In this document: piece after piece, positions 58,888 through 64,000 of the stretch
Layout: each line of letters begins with the position of its first letter
How positions within the stretch are numbered: the first letter of the stretch is position 1
Source of the DNA: Aliidiomarina minuta
GTDB taxonomy: Bacteria; Pseudomonadota; Gammaproteobacteria; Enterobacterales; Alteromonadaceae
Length of the DNA stretch: 64,000 nt
NCBI RefSeq assembly: GCF_003987145.1
Contig: NZ_PIPL01000001.1
Location: 310,001 to 374,000, forward strand
Direction of reading: 5' to 3'
The notes under the pieces: model-generated
What the model saw: only the letters and a program-made list of their open reading frames with translations
What the model was told of the DNA's origin: nothing
The model's database searches: none
Program-made: the position numbers and the translations under genes

Positions 58888-58927
58888 ATAGCGGTTGCCA
58901 CCCTTGGCAACCGCTATATTTTTCTTT
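58885..58927 (+). terminator. Strong intrinsic terminator of the ectoine operon
   Basis: A perfect 16-bp stem AATATAGCGGTTGCCA / TGGCAACCGCTATATT with a CCCT loop, followed by TTTCTTT. It separates the ectoine/sugar-dehydrogenase transcript from the prp region. Confidence 0.97.
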
Positions 58928-58949
58928 AAAATGCTTATTCTTTCTATTT

Positions 58950-58960
58950 ATGTCGACAAT
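58950..58960. promoter_or_regulatory. Downstream GntR operator at the prp promoter
   Basis: ATGTCGACAAT contains the TGTCGACA palindrome core (58951-58958) and ends two bases before the first possible ATG of the GntR gene. Binding here would block transcription start or early elongation of the gntR-prp operon. With the copy at 58876 the centre-to-centre distance is about 73 bases, about seven helical turns. Confidence 0.65.
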
Positions 58961-58962
58961 CT

Positions 58963-59658
58963 ATGACGTTGCCTATGACAACGAACAATCCGATTTTACG
59001 CAGCCCAGTGACCGCTTCTGACCGCTTATTGCTGGAGATTCAGCGCGCGATAGTCGAAGGCGATATTGCTGCGGGCAGTAAAATCAGTGAACCTGAGCTG
59101 GCACGACGTTTTAATGTCAGCCGGGCACCTTTGCGTGAAGCGTTGGCACGATTGGAACGTTGTCATCTGATTGAACGAATCCCGAATGCGGGAGCCCGGG
59201 TAGTGACCCTCTCAGCTCAGGGTTTGCTGTCGCTTTATCAGTTACGTGAAGAGCTGGAAGGGCTCGCCTGCAGGCTGGCTGCCGAAAACATGGCTGAGCA
59301 GGAAATTGAAGAACTGCGCGGTCTGCTGGATCAGCATTTGTCGTCACAACGAGTGCGTGAAGGGGAAAGTTACTATCAGGAAGCCGGTGACCTGGATTTC
59401 CATTACCGCATTATTCTGGGCAGCAAGAATTCATATTTGATCAATATACTCTGTGACGAGCTCTACTTTCTGGTACGTATGTACCGGGTGCAACTGGGTA
59501 TGAACGGGCCGCGTGTGTCGCGGGCCTTTGATGAACACAAAGCTATTATCAGTGCTATTGCCAGTCGCGATGGTGAACTGGCCGATTTATTGATGCGCCG
59601 TCATATCAGTGCATCACGTCGAAATATCGAATTACAACTTCAACAGATGGGGAACTAA
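58963..59658 (+). CDS. GntR/FadR-type regulator of the methylcitrate operon
   Basis: A 231-residue regulator. The winged-helix domain includes SEPELARRFNVSRAPLREAL, followed by an FCD ligand domain with QLREELEGLACRLAAE, DLDFHYRIILGS and DEHKAIISAIASRDGE, which hold the metal-binding Asp/His residues. The next gene prpB starts right at its stop, so it is probably a prp regulator responding to propionate metabolites. ATG 58963 or 58975 is possible; the operator directly in front leaves little room for a ribosome site. Confidence 0.9.
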   Translation: MTLPMTTNNPILRSPVTASDRLLLEIQRAIVEGDIAAGSKISEPELARRFNVSRAPLREALARLERCHLIERIPNAGARVVTLSAQGLLSLYQLREELEGLACRLAAENMAEQEIEELRGLLDQHLSSQRVREGESYYQEAGDLDFHYRIILGSKNSYLINILCDELYFLVRMYRVQLGMNGPRVSRAFDEHKAIISAIASRDGELADLLMRRHISASRRNIELQLQQMGN

Positions 59659-59659
59659 C

Positions 59660-60538
59660 ATGACTCAAGTACAGAGTGCAGGCGCTAAACTGCGTCAGGC
59701 TATCGCCGCGGAAAATCCATTGCAAATCGTGGGTACTATTAACGCCTACACAGCCATGATGGCTGAGCGTGTGGGGCATAAGGCCCTGTACCTGTCCGGC
59801 GCTGGTGTGGCAAATGCCTCTTTTGGTTTACCGGATCTGGGCATGACCTCTTTGAACGATGTCTGTGAAGATATCCGTCGCATTACCGGTGCTACTGATG
59901 TGCCTTTGCTGGTCGACGCAGACACCGGTTGGGGCGGTGCTTTTAATATCTCACGTACAGTGAAAGAAATGACTCGCGCGGGCGCTGCAGGTTTCCATAT
60001 TGAAGATCAGGTCGCGCAAAAACGCTGTGGCCACCGTCCGAATAAAGAAATTGTTTCCCAGGAAGAAATGGTGGATCGCGTAAAGGCTTCAGTAGACGCC
60101 CGTACCGACGACCAGTTCTTAATCATGGCGCGTACCGACGCGCTGCAGCAGGAAGGCCTGCAATCTGCTATCGAACGTTCTCAGGCTTGCGTAGAAGCTG
60201 GCGCCGATGCGATTTTTGCTGAAGCGGTAACTACACTGGAAGAGTACAAGGCATTTACGGACGCGCTGAATGTACCAGTACTGGCCAACATTACTGAGTT
60301 CGGTGCCACGCCGTTGTTTAATAAAGAAGAGCTGGCCGGCGTAGGCGTCGACCTGGTGCTCTATCCGTTAAGCGCATTCCGGGCGATGAATAAAGCAGCG
60401 CTGAATGTATATCAGAATATTCTGCAGGACGGCGATCAGAAAGCGGTAGTGGACAGCATGCAGACTCGTGCCGAGCTGTATGACTTCCTGAACTACCACG
60501 ATTTTGAAGAAAAGCTGGATGCACTATTTAAGAAGTAA
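59660..60538 (+). CDS. prpB: 2-Methylisocitrate lyase
   Basis: A 292-residue PEP mutase-superfamily enzyme that splits 2-methylisocitrate into pyruvate and succinate. ADTGWGGAFNISRTVKEM and the active-site motif DQVAQKRCGHRPNKEIV are both present; KRCGH is the isocitrate lyase/methylisocitrate lyase signature. ATG 59660 overlaps the GntR stop region by one base and follows a GGGGAACTAAC sequence. Length is normal for PrpB (~295). Confidence 0.97.
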   Translation: MTQVQSAGAKLRQAIAAENPLQIVGTINAYTAMMAERVGHKALYLSGAGVANASFGLPDLGMTSLNDVCEDIRRITGATDVPLLVDADTGWGGAFNISRTVKEMTRAGAAGFHIEDQVAQKRCGHRPNKEIVSQEEMVDRVKASVDARTDDQFLIMARTDALQQEGLQSAIERSQACVEAGADAIFAEAVTTLEEYKAFTDALNVPVLANITEFGATPLFNKEELAGVGVDLVLYPLSAFRAMNKAALNVYQNILQDGDQKAVVDSMQTRAELYDFLNYHDFEEKLDALFKK

Positions 60539-60551
60539 AACTGAAAGCAGT

Positions 60552-60595
60552 CTGCCTTCCCGGGTAAACAAATAGCCGGGCACATAAACAGGCAG
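60552..60595 (+). other. Intercistronic stem in the prpB-prpC leader
   Basis: CTGCCT (60552-60557) pairs with AGGCAG (60590-60595), enclosing CCCGG (60559-60563) and CCGGG (60576-60580). The 92-base gap is the largest within the operon. It may stabilise or process the mRNA; evidence is only base pairing. Confidence 0.35.
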
Positions 60596-60630
60596 GCAAA
60601 TAAACTGAATACGACACGAGGAATAGTATT

Positions 60631-61758
60631 ATGGCTGAGAAAGCATTAGGCGGCGCAGGTTTGCGCGGACAGGTAGCTGGCGAAACAGCATTATGCACAG
60701 TGGGCCAGAGCGGTTCAGGATTAACGTACTGTGGTTATGACATTAAAGAGCTGGCTGACAAAGTAAGCTTTGAAGAAGTGGCTTATCTGCTGGCGCACAA
60801 TGAATTGCCCAACCAGAGTCAGTTAAGCGAATATAAAGCACGCCTTAAATCCATGCGTGCGTTACCACAGGAACTGAAAGATGTACTGGAACGCATTCCG
60901 GCTGAAGCCCATCCAATGGATGTTATGCGTACTGGTTGTTCGTTCCTGGGTAACCTGGAAACTGAGCAGAGTTTTGACGAAGCAGACAGCCACATTGAGC
61001 GCTTGCTAGCGGTATTCCCAAGCATTGTACTGTACTGGTATCGCTTCAGTCATGACGGCGTACGCATTGAAACCGAAACTGACGACGATTCTATTGGCGC
61101 GCATTTCCTGCACATGCTGCATGACAAAGCGCCTTCAGAACTGCATACCGCAGTGATGAATACCTCACTGATCCTGTATGCCGAGCATGAATTCAATGCC
61201 TCTACGTTCACGGCCCGTGTATGTGCTTCAACACTGTCTGATATTCATTCTTGTGTAACCGGTGCTATCGGTTCCCTGCGTGGACCTCTGCACGGCGGTG
61301 CCAACGAAGCGGCGATGGATTTGATTGAAAATATGGAATCGCCAGCCGCTGCAGAAGAAACCCTGCTTGGCATGCTGGCGCGTAAAGATAAAATTATGGG
61401 TTTTGGCCACGCTATTTACCGTGAATTTGATCCGCGCAATGACATCATCAAAGAATGGTCGAAAAAGCTGTCTGAAGAAGTCGGCGACAGCCGTTTGTAT
61501 GACGTCTCTGTACGTTGTGAAGAAGTTATGTGGAACGAGAAAAAACTCTTCCCGAATGCGGATTTCTTCCATGCGTCGGCATACCACTACATGGGCATAC
61601 CGACTAAATTGTTTACCCCGATTTTCGTGATGTCACGGGTCAGCGGCTGGACAGCTCATGTGAAAGAGCAACGCGCGAACAACCGCATTATTCGCCCAAG
61701 TGCAGATTACACCGGTCCAGAACCGCGTCCGGTACCCGCACTTTCTGAACGCAAGTAA
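60631..61758 (+). CDS. prpC: 2-Methylcitrate synthase
   Basis: A 375-residue citrate-synthase-fold enzyme joining propionyl-CoA and oxaloacetate. It begins KALGGAGLRGQVAGETALCT, as PrpC does, and carries GPLHGGANEAAMDL and MGFGHAIYREFDPRN with the two catalytic His, and FAASTFTARV-like segment as EFNASTFTARVCAST. A CGAGGAATAGTATT ribosome site precedes the ATG. Size and neighbours distinguish it from GltA. Confidence 0.96.
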   Translation: MAEKALGGAGLRGQVAGETALCTVGQSGSGLTYCGYDIKELADKVSFEEVAYLLAHNELPNQSQLSEYKARLKSMRALPQELKDVLERIPAEAHPMDVMRTGCSFLGNLETEQSFDEADSHIERLLAVFPSIVLYWYRFSHDGVRIETETDDDSIGAHFLHMLHDKAPSELHTAVMNTSLILYAEHEFNASTFTARVCASTLSDIHSCVTGAIGSLRGPLHGGANEAAMDLIENMESPAAAEETLLGMLARKDKIMGFGHAIYREFDPRNDIIKEWSKKLSEEVGDSRLYDVSVRCEEVMWNEKKLFPNADFFHASAYHYMGIPTKLFTPIFVMSRVSGWTAHVKEQRANNRIIRPSADYTGPEPRPVPALSERK

Positions 61759-61770
61759 CGGGTGGCTTTA

Positions 61771-64000
61771 ATGAATAGCGATTATCGCAAAATATTACCG
61801 GGCACCACTTTATTGTATTTTGATGCCCGTGAAGCCGTAGAAGACATAAAACCGGGAAGCTACGACGGCCTGCCATACACCTCGAAGGTGTTGGCTGAGC
61901 AGTTGGTACGTCGTTGCGATCCGGCGATGTTAAAAGACTCATTAATTCAGTTGATTGAGCGCAAGCGTGATCTGGATTTCCCCTGGTATCCGGCGCGTGT
62001 AGTGTGCCATGACATTCTCGGACAAACCGCGCTGGTGGATTTAGCCGGTTTACGGGATGCCATAGCCGACAAGGGCGGAGATCCGGCGAAAGTGAATCCG
62101 GTAGTGCCGACTCAGCTGATTGTTGATCATTCACTGGCAGTGGAACATGCCGGTTTTGATAAAGACGCTTTTGAAAAAAACCGTGCTATTGAAGATCGCC
62201 GTAACGATGACCGTTTCCACTTTATTAACTGGACCAAAACGGCCTTTAAAAACGTTGATGTGATCCCACCGGGCAACGGCATTATGCACCAGATTAATCT
62301 GGAGAAAATGTCGCCGGTAGTGCAGGTACGGGACGGCGTAGCTTTCCCGGATACCTGTGTTGGCACCGACAGCCATACTCCTATGGTTGATGCTTTAGGT
62401 GTTATTTCGGTAGGTGTTGGCGGTCTGGAAGCGGAAAGCGTGATGCTGGGCCGTGCTTCTTACATGCGTCTGCCGGATATTGTAGGTGTTGAGCTGACCG
62501 GTAAACTGCAGCCAGGCATTACCAGTACCGATCTGGTGTTGGAAATCACTGAGTTTTTACGTCGTGAACGTGTGGTTGGCGCTTATCTTGAGTTTTACGG
62601 TGAAGGCGCGGATAAATTAACCGTGGGGGATCGGGCAACGATCTCCAATATGACGCCGGAATACGGTGCGACGGCCGCTATGTTCTATATCGATGAACAG
62701 ACAACGGACTATCTGAAAATTACCGGACGCGAGGATGATCAGGTGAAACTGGTCGAGACCTTCGCCAAGGAAACCGGTCTGTGGGCAGATCAAATGAAAG
62801 GCGCTGAGTATGAACGTGTGCTGCATTTTGATTTGTCGAAAGTACAGCGTAACTTAGCCGGACCTTCTAATCCGCATGCCTTGTTGCCGTCTTCTGAACT
62901 GGCCGCCCGTGGCGTGTCCGGTCCGGTCGAAATGGTCGATGGCAAAATGCCGGACGGCGCCGTTATTATTGCGGCTATTACCAGCTGTACCAATACCAGT
63001 AACCCGCGCAATATGGTGGCTGCCGGTCTGATTGCCCGTAACGCCAATAAACTGGGTTTAACCCGTAAGCCCTGGGTTAAGTCGTCGTTAGCACCAGGCT
63101 CTAAAACGGTGAAAATGTACCTGGAAGAGTCTAACCTGCTACCGGAACTCGAAGATCTTGGTTTTGGTGTCGTAGGTTTTGCCTGTACCACCTGCAACGG
63201 CATGAGTGGCTCTCTGGACCCGGCGATTCAGGAAGAAATCATTGAACGTGATTTGTATTCCACCGCCGTGTTATCGGGCAACCGTAACTTTGATGGCCGT
63301 ATTCATCCGCATGCCAAGCAAGCCTTTCTGGCGTCGCCGCCACTGGTGGTGGCTTATGCGATTGCCGGTACTATTCGTTTTGATATCGAAAAAGATGCAC
63401 TGGGTTATGACGCCGAAGGCAACCCCATCACCTTAAAAGATATCTGGCCAACGGATGAAGAAATCGACGCTATTGTGAAGCAGTCAGTGAAACCTGAGCA
63501 GTTCCGCAAAGTCTATGACCCTATGTTTAACCTGTCGGTAGACTACGGTGAGAAGAACAACCCACTGTATGACTGGCGTGCGCAAAGTACTTATATTCGC
63601 CGTCCACCTTACTGGGAAGGGTCGTTTGCCTCAGAACCTTCGCTTACTGGCATGCGCCCACTGGCTGTGTTGGGTGACAACATCACCACCGATCACCTGT
63701 CGCCTTCTAATGCCATTATGGCAGCGAGTGCCGCAGGCGAGTATCTGACCAGCATGGGTGTGCCTGAAGAGGACTTTAACTCCTACGCAACGCACCGCGG
63801 CGATCATCTGACCGCGCAGCGGGCGACTTTTGCTAATCCTAAGCTGTTCAACGAAATGGTTACCGACAAAGACGGTAAGGTGAAGCAGGGGTCGTATGCG
63901 CGCATCGAGCCGGAAGGCAAAGAAAGCCGTATGTGGGAAGCGATCGAAACCTATATGGAGCGCAAGCAGCCGTTGATCATTATCGCCGGTGCTGACTATG
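61771..64000 (+). CDS. acnD: 2-Methylcitrate dehydratase AcnD (partial, 3' end outside window)
   Basis: An open frame from ATG 61771 to the right edge gives 743 residues of an aconitase-family protein; the family is about 865 residues, so roughly 120 are missing. It starts NSDYRKILPGTTLLYFD, typical of AcnD rather than AcnA. The [4Fe-4S] ligands are C406 in SCTNTSNPRN and C472/C475 in ACTTCNGMSG, with the same spacing as aconitases. AcnD with PrpF converts 2-methylcitrate to 2-methylaconitate; prpF is expected next. It follows prpC by 12 bases. Confidence 0.96.
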   Translation, partial: MNSDYRKILPGTTLLYFDAREAVEDIKPGSYDGLPYTSKVLAEQLVRRCDPAMLKDSLIQLIERKRDLDFPWYPARVVCHDILGQTALVDLAGLRDAIADKGGDPAKVNPVVPTQLIVDHSLAVEHAGFDKDAFEKNRAIEDRRNDDRFHFINWTKTAFKNVDVIPPGNGIMHQINLEKMSPVVQVRDGVAFPDTCVGTDSHTPMVDALGVISVGVGGLEAESVMLGRASYMRLPDIVGVELTGKLQPGITSTDLVLEITEFLRRERVVGAYLEFYGEGADKLTVGDRATISNMTPEYGATAAMFYIDEQTTDYLKITGREDDQVKLVETFAKETGLWADQMKGAEYERVLHFDLSKVQRNLAGPSNPHALLPSSELAARGVSGPVEMVDGKMPDGAVIIAAITSCTNTSNPRNMVAAGLIARNANKLGLTRKPWVKSSLAPGSKTVKMYLEESNLLPELEDLGFGVVGFACTTCNGMSGSLDPAIQEEIIERDLYSTAVLSGNRNFDGRIHPHAKQAFLASPPLVVAYAIAGTIRFDIEKDALGYDAEGNPITLKDIWPTDEEIDAIVKQSVKPEQFRKVYDPMFNLSVDYGEKNNPLYDWRAQSTYIRRPPYWEGSFASEPSLTGMRPLAVLGDNITTDHLSPSNAIMAASAAGEYLTSMGVPEEDFNSYATHRGDHLTAQRATFANPKLFNEMVTDKDGKVKQGSYARIEPEGKESRMWEAIETYMERKQPLIIIAGADY

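Overview
The window looks like a chromosomal segment of a marine or halophilic gammaproteobacterium, most probably near the Alteromonadales. Reasons: a complete ectoine operon with its dedicated aspartokinase, monomeric NADP-isocitrate dehydrogenase, DUF3010 and DUF3083-like proteins, a YdbH/YnbE/YdbL set, MetJ-, Fur-, LexA- and IscR-type operators, and a GntR-controlled prpB-prpC-acnD operon. No rRNA, tRNA, CRISPR array, prophage or insertion sequence was recognised. Most DNA is dense, ordinary core or metabolic gene content. Genus was not determined.

Layout. 1-4.1 kb: 3' half of recB and complete recD. 4.2-9.6 kb: an unlisted 48-residue membrane peptide, a PAS-GGDEF protein and the ydbH-ynbE-ydbL envelope lipid-transport operon. 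9.8-13.1 kb: two paralogous small charged proteins, an FMN reductase, a free-standing homoserine dehydrogenase behind tandem met-boxes, small proteins, and a Fur-controlled small gene. 13.4-20.9 kb: a second PAS-GGDEF protein, then sufBCDS-sufA-sufT-sufE with iscR facing it; both the suf and iscR promoters carry IscR type-1-like sites. 20.96-21.54 kb: an array of ~121-bp repeats. 21.5-30.8 kb: dbpA, an HDAC-like deacylase coupled to an acetyl-CoA transferase/GNAT fusion, psiE-like gene, a TetR-controlled acyl-CoA dehydrogenase/ligase operon, and trxC.

30.9-38.4 kb: an orphan substrate-binding lipoprotein, then a radical SAM gene convergent with an MTA phosphorylase - GT2 - TIGR04282-like transferase operon (the best candidate for a little-described pathway), a TPR-TM-GGDEF protein and a lipid kinase. 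38.6-46.8 kb: monomeric idh, a second array of the same ~120-bp repeat in opposite orientation, and a secreted S9 peptidase divergent from a secreted ExeM/NucH nuclease. 46.8-53.6 kb: a membrane protein, a UbiA/MenA-type prenyltransferase translationally coupled to frdABCD, DUF3010, DUF3083-like and SOS-controlled yebG. 53.9-58.9 kb: ectA-ectB-ectC-ask followed by a PQQ sugar dehydrogenase and a very strong terminator. 59-64 kb: GntR regulator and prpB-prpC-acnD (acnD runs off the window).

Themes: several modules can be tied to their regulator directly from sequence (IscR-suf, Fur, MetJ, LexA-yebG, GntR-prp, TetR-acyl-CoA). Three diguanylate cyclases, all with intact GGEEF and RxxD inhibitory sites, occur without any visible EAL or HD-GYP phosphodiesterase. 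All functional names rest on motif recognition by eye; no database search was run.
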